The notes: generated by a model not told the origin, from the letters alone. A DNA stretch of 48,361 nt from an uncultured Clostridia bacterium (GCA_934613185.1 CAKTSO010000001.1:1-48361), one strand, 5' to 3'; numbered from the stretch's first letter, positions 25,300 to 33,513 are shown. Program-made: numbers and translations.

Positions 25300-25326
25300 A
25301 AAAAACTCATGCGCCCATGAGCTTTT
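25300..25326 (-). terminator. Terminator overlapping the TetR stop codon
   Basis: On the minus strand AAAAAGCTCATG and CATGAGTTTTTT pair around GGCG. The TGA stop of the TetR gene lies inside the 3' arm, so a ribosome reaching the stop codon would cover the hairpin. Confidence 0.75.
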
Positions 25327-25918
25327 TCCAGCCCGCGATGTAAAATTCGTGCATCTGGCGCAAATAGTTCCGCGCCGCATCGCGCGTCATGTCATGCAGG
25401 ATAATTTCGAAATACGCGTTGAACATCCCGGTCACGAGCATGTGCTCCAGATGTTCGTCCACGCGCGGCGCGGGGGTGCCGAGCGCCTCGAGCGTCTCGT
25501 AATAGCGGTGCGTCGCGGCGACTTCGAGCGCGATCACCTCCTCGCGCATCGATTCGTAGCGCGTTCCGGCGGCGCAGTTCAAAAGCAGGCGGAACGCTTC
25601 GCGATGTTCCGTCATATAGTCCAGCGCCCGCTGCATATACGAGGCGGAAATGCGCCCCATGTTTTCGGGCTGCTCGTTTTTCGGCAGCGCGTCGAAGTCG
25701 GCGAGCACCTTTCGATAACCCGACAGCACGACGCGATAGGGCTCGTCCACAAGCGCGGCAAAGACCGCCTCTTTGCTTTCGAAATAGCCGTAGAACGCGC
25801 CCGTCGTCACGCCCGCCTCGCGGACGATCCGCCGAAGGGAGGCCGCCTGAAAGCCGTGCGCGGAAAATTCCGCCGCCGCGCAGGACAAAATGCGCTCCCG
25901 CGTCCCCGTGTTCGCCAT
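25307..25918 (-). CDS. TetR/AcrR-family transcriptional regulator
   Basis: A 203-residue repressor-type protein. The N-terminal helix-turn-helix is ASLRRIVREAGVTTGAFYGY with the usual FxSKEAVF sequence after it; the C-terminal 140 residues form the ligand-binding/dimerisation domain. The ATG at 25918 follows AAAGGAGGCTGCCTT; upstream in-frame codons have no such site. Its promoter carries a dyad just after the -10 box that may be its own operator. It probably controls the ABC pair downstream, whose first gene starts 105 bases after its stop. The inducer is unknown. Confidence 0.88.
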   Translation of the reverse strand: MANTGTRERILSCAAAEFSAHGFQAASLRRIVREAGVTTGAFYGYFESKEAVFAALVDEPYRVVLSGYRKVLADFDALPKNEQPENMGRISASYMQRALDYMTEHREAFRLLLNCAAGTRYESMREEVIALEVAATHRYYETLEALGTPAPRVDEHLEHMLVTGMFNAYFEIILHDMTRDAARNYLRQMHEFYIAGWKKLMGA

Positions 25919-25948
25919 AAGGCAGCCTCCTTTCGCGTTTGTGTTAGT

Positions 25949-26000
25949 GTTGCATAACATATAACAGTGTTACAATAATCCATCCGCGCCCGTCTGTCAA
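25949..26000 (-). promoter_or_regulatory. Promoter and imperfect dyad of the TetR gene
   Basis: On the minus strand TTGACA (25995-26000), a 17-base spacer and TATTGT (25972-25977). Immediately downstream is an imperfect 17-base dyad, GTTGCATAACATATAAC on the plus strand (25949-25965), in an AT-rich stretch with repeated TGTTA/TAACA elements. Position over the transcription start suggests autorepression. Confidence 0.65.
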
Positions 26001-26011
26001 GGGAAAATGCG

Positions 26012-26047
26012 CAAAAAAATGCCGCCGGAGCGCTCACGCCCGACGGC
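26012..26047 (-). terminator. Terminator after the MATE gene
   Basis: On the minus strand GCCGTCGG and CCGGCGGC pair (one G-T) around a GC-rich loop and are followed by ATTTTTTT. Confidence 0.8.
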
Positions 26048-26053
26048 CGATCT

Positions 26054-27403
26054 TTATTTTTCGTGATTTTTCAAAAAAACGCGATAAAACTTCAGCCCCA
26101 CGAGCGTCGTCAGAATCTCGGTCACGGGGAACGTCAGCCAGAAATACGCAAGCCCGAACCGCGAAAACAGCCACCCAAGCGGCACGAACAGAACCACCGT
26201 GCGCACGATCGTCAAAATCGAGCTTTGCAGGCTTTCGCCCACGGCCTGAAAGAACACGGGGAACGTCAGCGACGGGACCATCGCCAGGAAGCTCGGCCCG
26301 ACGAATCGAAATCCCCATGAACCGATCTCGATCACGCAGGAATCGGACGTAAATACGCCGAGCATTTGCGCGGGGATCGTCAAAAAACATATCGTTCCCA
26401 GCGCCATCAGCCCCACGCCGAAGACGATCGCCGCGCGAAGCGTCTCGCGGCAGCGGCCGACGCTTTTTGCGGCATAGTTAAAACTGACGACGGGGACGAT
26501 GCACGTCTGCATCGCGCCCAGCGGGATGAAGAAGAACGTCTGCCATTTGTAATACAGGCCGAGCGCCGTGACCGCCTGATCGGAAAAGCCCGCCAGAATC
26601 AGATTCAGCCCCAATATATAGAACGTATAGGCCGACTGCATGAGGATGTTCGGCAGCCCGAGGCGGAAAATGCGCCCGACGTGATGCGGGAAAAGCGTCC
26701 ATTCCGGCGGCTTTCGGAAGCCTTTTTTCATGACGATCAGCGCCGCGGCGATCTGCCCGGCGACGGTCGCATACGCCGCGCCCGCCACGCCCAGTTCCGG
26801 CAGGCCGAACATGCCGAAGATCAGGATCGGATCGAAAACGATGTTCACCGCCGCGCCCGCAATCTGCGCGATCATCGGCGTCTTCATGTCGCCCTCGGAC
26901 TGCTGCACCTTCGTCCAGACGCTTTCGCAGAAAAGCCCGACGCTGAAGACGCAGACGATCCTTCCGTATTGCACGACGAGCGCCGCCACGGATTCGGAAT
27001 CCGTCGACATGCGCGCATAGGCGGGCAAAATCGCCCACGAAATGATCGCGAAGACGACCCATAAGACAAGCGCAAGCGGCGTGCCGACGCCCGCATATTC
27101 CTCGGCCTTGTCATTTCGACCGACGCCGCGCTTTGCCGCCATGATCGTGTTGATCCCGACGCCCGTGCCGACCGCCAGCGCGATCATCAAAAGCTGCAGG
27201 GGATAGACGATCGACAGCGCCGTCAGCCCTTCGCCCGAAAAGCGACCGACGAAGAAGCTGTCGACGATGTTGTAAAGCGCCTGAATGAGCTGCGCCAGCA
27301 TGACCGGCGGCGCGAGTTTCAATAAAATTCTGCCCACGGGCGCGCTTTGGAACAATTCATTCTGCGTCGTTTTCTCCATCTTATTTTTCATCGCTTTTTC
27401 CAT
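26054..27403 (-). CDS. MATE-family multidrug efflux transporter
   Basis: A 449-residue membrane protein with about twelve hydrophobic segments in two similar halves. The first half starts with LLKLAPPVMLAQLIQALYNIVDSFFVG, a pattern typical of MATE transporters (NorM/DinF-type), and the motif RMSTDSESV follows the fourth helix region. It exchanges Na+ or H+ for cationic compounds across the membrane. The ATG at 27403 overlaps the end of the MarR gene by 23 bases, and GGAGG/GGAG sequences lie inside that gene, so translation is probably coupled. Control by the MarR protein is expected from the operon layout. Substrates are unknown. Confidence 0.9.
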   Translation of the reverse strand: MEKAMKNKMEKTTQNELFQSAPVGRILLKLAPPVMLAQLIQALYNIVDSFFVGRFSGEGLTALSIVYPLQLLMIALAVGTGVGINTIMAAKRGVGRNDKAEEYAGVGTPLALVLWVVFAIISWAILPAYARMSTDSESVAALVVQYGRIVCVFSVGLFCESVWTKVQQSEGDMKTPMIAQIAGAAVNIVFDPILIFGMFGLPELGVAGAAYATVAGQIAAALIVMKKGFRKPPEWTLFPHHVGRIFRLGLPNILMQSAYTFYILGLNLILAGFSDQAVTALGLYYKWQTFFFIPLGAMQTCIVPVVSFNYAAKSVGRCRETLRAAIVFGVGLMALGTICFLTIPAQMLGVFTSDSCVIEIGSWGFRFVGPSFLAMVPSLTFPVFFQAVGESLQSSILTIVRTVVLFVPLGWLFSRFGLAYFWLTFPVTEILTTLVGLKFYRVFLKNHEK

Positions 27404-27845
27404 GATTCTCCGCCTCCAGCGCCGAAAAAAGCGCCTCGTCGTATCGCGTCATAAGATCGATCAGCTTATCGAAATTCTCCTCGCCGAAATTTTTCGCCGC
27501 GCGCTCCTCCATTTTGCCGATGTCGGCCAAAAAAACCGCGGCGTAGTCCTTCCCCGCCGCCGTCAGGACGAACGCCTTCTCACGCCCGCGGGAATGTTCC
27601 GCGCTTTGTTCCAGCAGCCCCTCTTCGCGCATCGCGCAGATGACGTTGTGCATCGTCTGGCGCGGCAATAAATAACTGTCGCACATGCCCTTTTGCGTGC
27701 AATATCCAAGCTCGCGAATCGTATAAAGCACAAGCATTCGGTGATACCCGATCCCGTGCGCGCCCGCCCATGCGGCGTAGATCCCGCGGCAGGCAATGAT
27801 CGCGCGGTTGACGCGGTGATGCGCCGACAAAATCGTCCGATCCAT
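27381..27845 (-). CDS. MarR-family transcriptional regulator
   Basis: A 154-residue winged-helix regulator. The recognition region is DSYLLPRQTMHNVICAMREE and the wing EHSRGREKAFVLTAAG, with N- and C-terminal helices for dimerisation. The ATG at 27845 is chosen because ATGGAGGAACCGTTGG precedes it. It is the first gene of a two-gene unit with the MATE pump and has a consensus promoter whose -10 box overlaps a perfect inverted repeat, the expected arrangement for an autoregulated repressor released by a drug-like ligand. Confidence 0.88.
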   Translation of the reverse strand: MDRTILSAHHRVNRAIIACRGIYAAWAGAHGIGYHRMLVLYTIRELGYCTQKGMCDSYLLPRQTMHNVICAMREEGLLEQSAEHSRGREKAFVLTAAGKDYAAVFLADIGKMEERAAKNFGEENFDKLIDLMTRYDEALFSALEAENHGKSDEK

Positions 27846-27867
27846 CCAACGGTTCCTCCATGCGTTT

Positions 27868-27908
27868 AATCCCAAATGGGATTATAGCATGCCGACCGCC
27901 TCCGTCAA
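27868..27908 (-). promoter_or_regulatory. Promoter and operator of the marR-MATE operon
   Basis: On the minus strand TTGACG (27903-27908), a 16-base spacer and TATAAT (27881-27886). The inverted repeat AATCCCA-NN-TGGGATT (27868-27883), perfect in both arms, begins inside the -10 box. It is the likely binding site of the MarR protein encoded just downstream. Confidence 0.8.
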
Positions 27909-28330
27909 GCAAAGATCACGTAAGGGGGAAACCGTTTTGATCGGAAAAGGTGTGAAGGGGATTTCTTCGACACGTTTTCGCGTTCGACGAAACCATCGGC
28001 AGTCGAAACGGAATCCGTCCGCCCCCGCGCCGCAAACGCCCGAAACGAAAGCCGGCCGTCTTTTTCAAAAAGGAGCCGCCGCACGGAGTCCGTCCGGCAA
28101 AGGCGGCAATGCCGCGCCCGCGAAACAGCGCGGCATGAAAATCCGCACGCCGAGAAAAAACGTTGACGCGGGCGCACCGCTTTCAATCCGATCGGTTGTT
28201 TGGCCGTCCTGCCGTGCAGACACCCGCAGACGGTTCTTCCGCATAAACTGACGTTGAGGGAACGAATCCTCTTTTCGATCGTTTCCGCCTTTTCCAATCG
28301 ATTTTCAAGATTTTCAAAGAAGGGATGCGT
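27909..28330. other. Intergenic stretch, nothing recognised
   Basis: About 420 bases between the divergent marR promoter and the first cysteine-rich gene. The open frame on the plus strand across 27889-28251 is Arg/Lys/Pro-rich, has no ribosome-binding site and looks non-coding. No clear promoter for the cysteine-rich genes was identified. Only weak GC-rich dyads were seen. Confidence 0.5.
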
Positions 28331-28885
28331 ATGATTTCACAACCCGTATGGCGATGCGAAGATTTCACGTTCGACCGCGTCGCGCTGAGCGTGCCGCCCT
28401 GCGGTGCGAATGCGACGGGGATCGAGCGGTTTTCCATGCGCGTGCTGCGCTGTCACACGGGCGATTCGCCCGAGGGCGCGTGCTTTTGCCAGCTGCATCT
28501 TGTCGCCCGATTCCGCCTCGTTCTGATGTTTGACAACGGCGCACGATGCTGCACGCAGTTCGAGCGCCGCATCACGTTCACCGTTCCGCGCGGCGTATTC
28601 TGCGGGCGCTTCGGCATCTCGGGCGAAGTTTCGTCGATTGCGATCTGCCCCTGCCGCTGTGGCGCGACGGCGCGGATCGCCGCCAACATCTGCGTGTTCT
28701 CGCTTCCCGAGCGCGGGTGCTGTCTTCGCGATTGCGGCAGCCCGTGCGGCTGCTTAAGCGACGACGAAGACGACACATGGGACGCGCCGTGCCGCGGCGG
28801 CGTCGTGCTGCCCTATTCGCTCGGCAGCTCCTGCGGCGGGAACCGAAGCGTCGGCGTCACGTCCTCCTGCGGGTGCGGGCGATGA
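28331..28885 (+). CDS. Cysteine-rich protein of unknown function
   Basis: A 184-residue protein with more than 20 cysteines, many in CC, CxC or CPCRC groups (RCCTQF, CPCRCG, RGCCLRDCGSPCGC). The first 120 residues look like a compact beta-rich domain with alternating hydrophobic residues; the last 60 are Cys/Gly-rich with an acidic DDEDD run. No signal peptide or transmembrane segment. AAGAAGGG lies six bases before the ATG at 28331, which is preferred to the ATG two codons upstream. It overlaps a second Cys-rich gene by four bases. Possible roles are a spore-coat or metal-binding protein; the sequence does not decide. Confidence 0.65.
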   Translation: MISQPVWRCEDFTFDRVALSVPPCGANATGIERFSMRVLRCHTGDSPEGACFCQLHLVARFRLVLMFDNGARCCTQFERRITFTVPRGVFCGRFGISGEVSSIAICPCRCGATARIAANICVFSLPERGCCLRDCGSPCGCLSDDEDDTWDAPCRGGVVLPYSLGSSCGGNRSVGVTSSCGCGR

Positions 28886-29118
28886 GTTGCCGATGCGGGA
28901 AGCCCCCGCGCATCATCGTGACCGATTGTCAGAACTGCCCGCGCCCCGTTGTGCCGCCGTGTTCGTGCGGGGGCGGGTGTGATCGTCCCTGTTCCATGCC
29001 GCCGCAGCCCGTGTGCGGCAGGCCGCCGTGCCGCGCGCCGAAGCTCTGCCCCTGCTGCGGCCGTCCGCTGCCCGAGTGGCCCGAGCCGCGCCCCATGCCG
29101 CCGCTTTGGCCGCGGTAA
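28882..29118 (+). CDS. Small Cys/Pro-rich protein of unknown function
   Basis: A 78-residue protein with 14 cysteines and about 19 prolines (CRCGKPP, CPRPVVPPCSCGGGC, LCPCCGRPLPEWPEP). Its ATG overlaps the stop of the upstream Cys-rich gene (ATGA), so the two are translationally coupled and probably work together. The frame continues upstream as a long Arg-rich open frame, but that part is the shadow of the first gene. Length, composition and lack of a signal peptide suit a cross-linked structural (for example spore-coat) or metal-binding protein. A terminator follows. Confidence 0.6.
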   Translation: MSCRCGKPPRIIVTDCQNCPRPVVPPCSCGGGCDRPCSMPPQPVCGRPPCRAPKLCPCCGRPLPEWPEPRPMPPLWPR

Positions 29119-29134
29119 AAAAAGTCCATAACAA

Positions 29135-29162
29135 AAGCGCCGGGCATGCCGCCCGGCGCTTC
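29135..29162. terminator. Bidirectional terminator between the Cys-rich genes and the M23 gene
   Basis: AAGCGCCGGGC and GCCCGGCGCTT pair perfectly. T-rich tracts follow on both strands, so it probably ends both convergent units. Confidence 0.82.
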
Positions 29163-29185
29163 GTTCTTCCGTTTTCGTTTTGCGT

Positions 29186-31123
29186 TCAGTTTTGCAGCAG
29201 ATAGTTGCGCGGATCGTACGCCGTGCCGCCAATGCGCACCTCAAAGTGCAGGTGGCTGCCGGTGGAGCGCCCCGTGCTGCCGACCAGCGCAATGACCTCG
29301 CCCTGGCTGACGGTCTGCCCGGCGGAGACCAGAAGCTGCGAACAGTGGCCGTAGCGCGTCATTTCCCCGTTGCCGTGGCTGATGTCGACGCAGTAGCCGT
29401 AGGAGCCGTTCCAGCCGGAGGCCGTCACCGTGCCGCTCTTGGCCGCGCGGATGGGCGTACCGGTGGGCGCGCCGATGTCGATGCCCGCGTGCAGGCGGCC
29501 CCAGCGATAGCCGAAGTTCGACGTGACGGTGCCGTTGGTGGGCGTCATGAAGCCGGAGGACGACACGCCCTGCACGATGATGCCGTAGCGCTTCGTGCCC
29601 TGCGCAACGACCTGGTTCGTCGCCGCTCGGATGACGTTCTCGCTCAGGACGGTGCGCTCGACCTCGGTCGAGCCGATGTAGCGGACCTCGACGGTCACTT
29701 CCTTTTCGCCGTTGACGCCCGCCTGGACGACGCGGCTCTGGCCGACGTAGAGCGAAGCGTCGGTGGTATATTCGGTGGCGAAGGCGATGCCCTCGTTGTA
29801 GGTCAGGATCTGCTTGCTGCCGACGTCGATGACGCTGTTTTGCGGAATGAGATTGAGCGTCATGCCCGCGGAAAGATCCTCGTTTGAGGAGACGCCGTCG
29901 TTGTCGGCGACAAGATCCGCCGCGGTGACGTTCTTCGCCAGGGCGATGCTGTCGAGCGTGTCGCCCTCGCGGACGGTGTAGGTATCGTTCTCGTCGACGC
30001 CCGTTTGCAGGAAGTTGAGCGCCTCGGTCTTGTTCTTCAAGAGCGAGCAGGACACGTCGCTTTGGCGGATCTCGACTTCCTGAACGAAGCCGATGTCCGT
30101 GGCGTTGTCGGCGTAGGGGGCCTTCAACTGTTCCAGAACCCAGTTGGCGTCCTCCTCGGTCGCGAAGGCGACGGCGGCCATGCCGTCGACATAGATGACG
30201 GAGGCGCTGACCTGCGCGTCGAGATTGCGGCGGATCTGCGCGCTGACATCCTCAACGCTGGAAAGATAGCGGCGGTCGACGCGCGTCTGCCGCACCTCCA
30301 GAAGCTGATCGTCCAGCACGGTCACGCCGTACTGCGCGGACAGGTCCTTGTAAATATCGTCGATGGCGGCCTGAACGTTGTCCTTGTCGGCGACCGTCCC
30401 GACGGCGATGCCGTTGACGTAGACCTCGCTTGCGTCGACGTAACGCGACGCGGGATCGAATCCGCCGAAGATCCAGAAGCCGATGACCGCGACGACTGCC
30501 GCGCCCACGGCGGACGCGACGGCGACGAGGCGGCGCGTATTCACGCGCGCATGGGTCTTCACATGGTTTTTCACCTGCGTCCGCACGGCGGAGGCGATCT
30601 TCTCGCCCAGCGCCGCGGTGCGCCCCGCGCGCTTGTTTTTGGCGCGTTTGGGCTGCGCCAGAGGCGCGACGCCGTCGATCTCTGGGATCAGATGCGTGTT
30701 TTCGTCGATGTCGCCGATGCCGAGCATGTCGTTCATGACGCGAAGATTCGACGGAATGACGTCGATGCTCTTTTCGGCCAGCGCGAGCGCCGAACGCACC
30801 GACGCAAACTGCGCGTGGCCGCCGTCGCGTGCGGGGGCGGAGACGTCCACGGGCGCAAGCTGACGGCGCATGCGGTCGGTATCCTCGAACGGATCGCGCG
30901 CGCGGGGACGGAAGGAATCGTCCATGCCCATATCAAAGCCGTCCAGGCTGTGCAGATCTTCAAACGCGGCGCTGTAATCGGTATAGCCGAAGGCGCTCAA
31001 GCTGCTTTGGGGGCGCCGCGGCTCGGCGTAGGGATAATCGCGGTTGACGGAGTAAAAACCGAACCCGCCGGAAGTTTCATAGGGCTGCGTCCGTTTGGCG
31101 GGATCGTTTGTTTTCGCCTGCAT
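29186..31123 (-). CDS. Membrane-anchored M23 peptidase with LysM and G5 domains (first copy)
   Basis: A 645-residue cell-wall enzyme. Residues 1-198 are cytoplasmic and of low complexity; 199-220 is the transmembrane anchor; 225-375 is a mixed helical domain; 381-426 is a LysM (TYTVREGDTLDSIA); about 434-510 is a G5-like domain; 541-640 is a LytM/M23 domain with zinc ligands in HAGIDIG (His545, Asp549) and HLHFE (His626). It should cut peptidoglycan cross-bridges outside the membrane. It is a paralogue of the gene at 31385-33433 with the same domain order. The long cytoplasmic tail is unusual for M23 enzymes and may connect to a cytoplasmic partner. A WalR-like box lies in its promoter. Confidence 0.9.
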   Translation of the reverse strand: MQAKTNDPAKRTQPYETSGGFGFYSVNRDYPYAEPRRPQSSLSAFGYTDYSAAFEDLHSLDGFDMGMDDSFRPRARDPFEDTDRMRRQLAPVDVSAPARDGGHAQFASVRSALALAEKSIDVIPSNLRVMNDMLGIGDIDENTHLIPEIDGVAPLAQPKRAKNKRAGRTAALGEKIASAVRTQVKNHVKTHARVNTRRLVAVASAVGAAVVAVIGFWIFGGFDPASRYVDASEVYVNGIAVGTVADKDNVQAAIDDIYKDLSAQYGVTVLDDQLLEVRQTRVDRRYLSSVEDVSAQIRRNLDAQVSASVIYVDGMAAVAFATEEDANWVLEQLKAPYADNATDIGFVQEVEIRQSDVSCSLLKNKTEALNFLQTGVDENDTYTVREGDTLDSIALAKNVTAADLVADNDGVSSNEDLSAGMTLNLIPQNSVIDVGSKQILTYNEGIAFATEYTTDASLYVGQSRVVQAGVNGEKEVTVEVRYIGSTEVERTVLSENVIRAATNQVVAQGTKRYGIIVQGVSSSGFMTPTNGTVTSNFGYRWGRLHAGIDIGAPTGTPIRAAKSGTVTASGWNGSYGYCVDISHGNGEMTRYGHCSQLLVSAGQTVSQGEVIALVGSTGRSTGSHLHFEVRIGGTAYDPRNYLLQN

Positions 31124-31230
31124 CGAAGCATCACCCTCCTTTTCAAAATTGCAAAAAGCGTTCCGCCGCGCACACGAGAAAAAAGAGCGCTGTCTTTTTG
31201 TACGCGGTCTTACAAGGTTTTGTAGGTTCT

Positions 31231-31259
31231 ATTATAGAGTTGTTACGGAATTATTACAA
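31231..31259 (-). promoter_or_regulatory. Promoter and WalR-like box of the first M23 gene
   Basis: On the minus strand TTGTAA (31254-31259), a 17-base spacer and TATAAT (31231-31236), followed by AGAACC. Overlapping the -35 box is TGTAAT-N5-CGTAAC (31242-31258), 11 of 12 positions fitting the WalR consensus TGTWAH-N5-TGTWAH. WalR controls cell-wall hydrolases in Bacillota. Confidence 0.72.
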
Positions 31260-31333
31260 CTAAATTCGCAAAATCATTGTAAAAAATTTATTTAATTTTT
31301 ATTTTCGCAGACGCAGCCGCCCGTTTTCGCCGC

Positions 31334-31379
31334 AAAAAAGCCCCGCATCGTTCCCCGTCGGGAAACGCTGCGGAGCTTT
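31334..31379 (-). terminator. Terminator after the second M23 gene
   Basis: On the minus strand GAAAGCTCCGCAGCGTTTCCC pairs with GGGAACGATGCGGGGCTTTTTT with few mismatches and ends in a T run, just after the stop codon at 31385. Confidence 0.85.
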
Positions 31380-31384
31380 CGGTT

Positions 31385-33433
31385 TTAGAAGTTGACGTAA
31401 TTTCTCGGATCCTGCGCCGTGCCGTTGACGCGCACCTCAAAGTGCAGGTGGTTGCCGGTGGACACGCCGGTGGAGCCGACGAGGGCGATCTGCGCGCCCT
31501 GCGAGACGTACTGCCCGGTGGAGACGAGCACGCGCGAGCAGTGGCCGTATCTTGTGACGACGCCGTCGCCGTGATCGATCTGCACCATGTAACCGTAGCC
31601 GCCGTTCCAGCCGGCGTAGGTGACGCGTCCGGCGCGGGTGGCCATGATGGGCGTGCCGTAGCCGACGCCGATGTCGATGCCGTAATGATAGGAGCTGGCG
31701 CCCGCGGTCGGGCGGTTGCGCCGGCCGAAGCCGGAGGTGATCGTGCCGCCGTTGACGGGGCGAAGATATCCGCGCGCGGAGACATTGCTCGGGCGCTTCT
31801 GCGTGCCCTTGACGATGATCTCGGTGACGGGTTCGACGGTCACGACTTGTGACAGCGTCTCGCGGGAGACCTCCGCGCCGTTGATGTAATTGATCTGAAT
31901 GGTGGACTTGCGCTCGCCGTCGCTGCCCTTTTGACGCACGACGGTCTGGTCGGAATACATCGAGTCGTCCGTGATCGTCTGCGTCTCGTGCGTCAAAGTC
32001 TCTGTGACTTCGATGACGCGCTCGGACGAGACGTTCAGGAGTTTTTGCGGGCGCATGAGCGAAAGCTCCATGCCGACGCTTAAATTGTCGGTATTCGCGA
32101 CCGCCGGGTTCGCCGTGCGAAGCTCCGCGACGGTGTAGCCGTTTTTCTCGGCGATCGACCAGAGCGTGTCGCCGGAGGCGACGGTATAGGTCTGCGCGGT
32201 CTCGACGCCGACATTCAAAAGCTGATAGGCCTCTTCCTTCGTGCGAAGGAGGCTGTAGTCGACGTCCTTCTGCTCGATGGAGACGTCCTCCAGGAACTTC
32301 GTCTCGGTGATCCCGTCGCCGCCGGAATAGGGCGCAAGCGTCTCGTCGAGCACCCACTGGGCGTCCTCCCGCGTCTCCAGCGCGACCGCCGACATGCCGT
32401 CGATGTCGATGACGACGGCGTTGACGCAGATTTCGATGTTGCGGCGCACCTCCTGCGCCACGGCGTCCGCGGAGCTGACGTATTTGGGATCGACCATCGC
32501 GTCGCGAAGATCGAGCGTCTGATCGGCAAGAACGTTGACGCCGTATTCGGTGCTGAGCTGTTCATACAGCGCCTCGACGCAGCTTTTTAATTCCTCCGCG
32601 TCCATGACCGTGCCGACGGGGTGGCCGTCGAAATAGACTTCCTTGGCGGCGACGTAATTGCGGGAGGCGTCGAACAGACCCTGATACCACGCCAGGATCA
32701 CGCCGCCGCAGGCGAGAACGAGCGCACCGCAGACGCTGCCCGCCGCGATCCACGCGCCGCGGCCGGAACGCTTCTTTTTCGGTGCGGCGCTGCATGCTTT
32801 TTCCACGCGGCGGCCGACGCGTTTTTCCGTGCGGTCGAGATGCCTTGCGCCGAACAGGCGCTCGCGCAACGTCTTTTTTCGGCGGGCGGGGCGAAGCATG
32901 GCCATGCGCGCGTTTTCATACGGGGCAAGCACGCTGTCGTCGCCCACGGCGCGCTTGATCTGCGCGGAATAATCCGCGCGCGGCGTGCCGTCTTCGTCGA
33001 AGCGGACGGGCGGCATGGACGCGGTGTCCGCCATATTTCGCGAGGCGGGACGGGGCGGCCGGTGCAGCGCGTTCAGCGCCTGCGCGGCCTCGTCGAGCGC
33101 GGCGGAAGCGCCTCGGGCCTGCGCGTCGACGTCAAGGTCGACGATGTTGCCCGACAGGTCGACCATGCGCATGGTGTTCCCGAGGTTCGCCTGCCCCTCG
33201 ATCGCCTGCATGCGGATCGTGTGCTGGCTCAATTCCATCGCGGGCGGCGCGCCCTGCAGGTTCTGCCCGCTTTGCGCCGAATCGAGCGGGCGAAGCGGCT
33301 TGGGCTGTTTCGCATCCGCGCCTTTCGTTTGTTTTATTGCCTTCAGGCGGCGCAGCCACGCGGGGCCGACCCAGCGGAAGCGATATTTTTTCTTCGCTTT
33401 CCGCTCGCCGTCGTTGTTTTTATTGAAATGCAT
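31385..33433 (-). CDS. Membrane-anchored M23 peptidase with LysM and G5 domains (second copy)
   Basis: A 682-residue paralogue of the preceding gene. The cytoplasmic part is about 227 residues and strongly basic near the membrane; the anchor is about 228-249 (WIAAGSVCGALVLACGGVIL). Outside are a mixed domain, a LysM (TYTVASGDTLWSIAEKNGY), a G5-like domain and the C-terminal M23 domain with ligands in YHYGIDIGVGYG and HLHFEVR. The ATG at 33433 follows CGGAGGTCTTGCGA; the longer frame begins with a TTG that lacks a site. Both copies have their own WalR-box promoters and terminators, so they are separate units with common control. They probably remodel peptidoglycan during growth or division. 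Confidence 0.9.
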   Translation of the reverse strand: MHFNKNNDGERKAKKKYRFRWVGPAWLRRLKAIKQTKGADAKQPKPLRPLDSAQSGQNLQGAPPAMELSQHTIRMQAIEGQANLGNTMRMVDLSGNIVDLDVDAQARGASAALDEAAQALNALHRPPRPASRNMADTASMPPVRFDEDGTPRADYSAQIKRAVGDDSVLAPYENARMAMLRPARRKKTLRERLFGARHLDRTEKRVGRRVEKACSAAPKKKRSGRGAWIAAGSVCGALVLACGGVILAWYQGLFDASRNYVAAKEVYFDGHPVGTVMDAEELKSCVEALYEQLSTEYGVNVLADQTLDLRDAMVDPKYVSSADAVAQEVRRNIEICVNAVVIDIDGMSAVALETREDAQWVLDETLAPYSGGDGITETKFLEDVSIEQKDVDYSLLRTKEEAYQLLNVGVETAQTYTVASGDTLWSIAEKNGYTVAELRTANPAVANTDNLSVGMELSLMRPQKLLNVSSERVIEVTETLTHETQTITDDSMYSDQTVVRQKGSDGERKSTIQINYINGAEVSRETLSQVVTVEPVTEIIVKGTQKRPSNVSARGYLRPVNGGTITSGFGRRNRPTAGASSYHYGIDIGVGYGTPIMATRAGRVTYAGWNGGYGYMVQIDHGDGVVTRYGHCSRVLVSTGQYVSQGAQIALVGSTGVSTGNHLHFEVRVNGTAQDPRNYVNF

Positions 33434-33484
33434 TCGCAAGACCTCCGTGAAACGGCGCTTTTTCTCCAAAAGACGCCCGGTTCT

Positions 33485-33513
33485 ATTGTAAATATATTAC
33501 AAAGATATTACAA
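33485..33513 (-). promoter_or_regulatory. Promoter and WalR box of the second M23 gene
   Basis: On the minus strand TTGTAA (33508-33513), a 17-base spacer and TACAAT (33485-33490), followed by AGAACC as in the first copy. TGTAAT-ATCTT-TGTAAT (33496-33512) is a perfect match to the WalR consensus and overlaps the -35 box and spacer. Confidence 0.82.

Noticed and set aside
27889..28251. 120-residue plus-strand open frame before the Cys-rich genes
   Set aside because: Arg/Lys/Pro-rich composition, no ribosome-binding site and overlap with the marR promoter; it looks like a chance frame in GC-rich DNA.
28546..29118. 190-residue frame spanning both cysteine-rich genes
   Set aside because: Its first 110 residues are the Arg-rich shadow of the first gene; only the last 78, starting at the ATGA overlap, look real.
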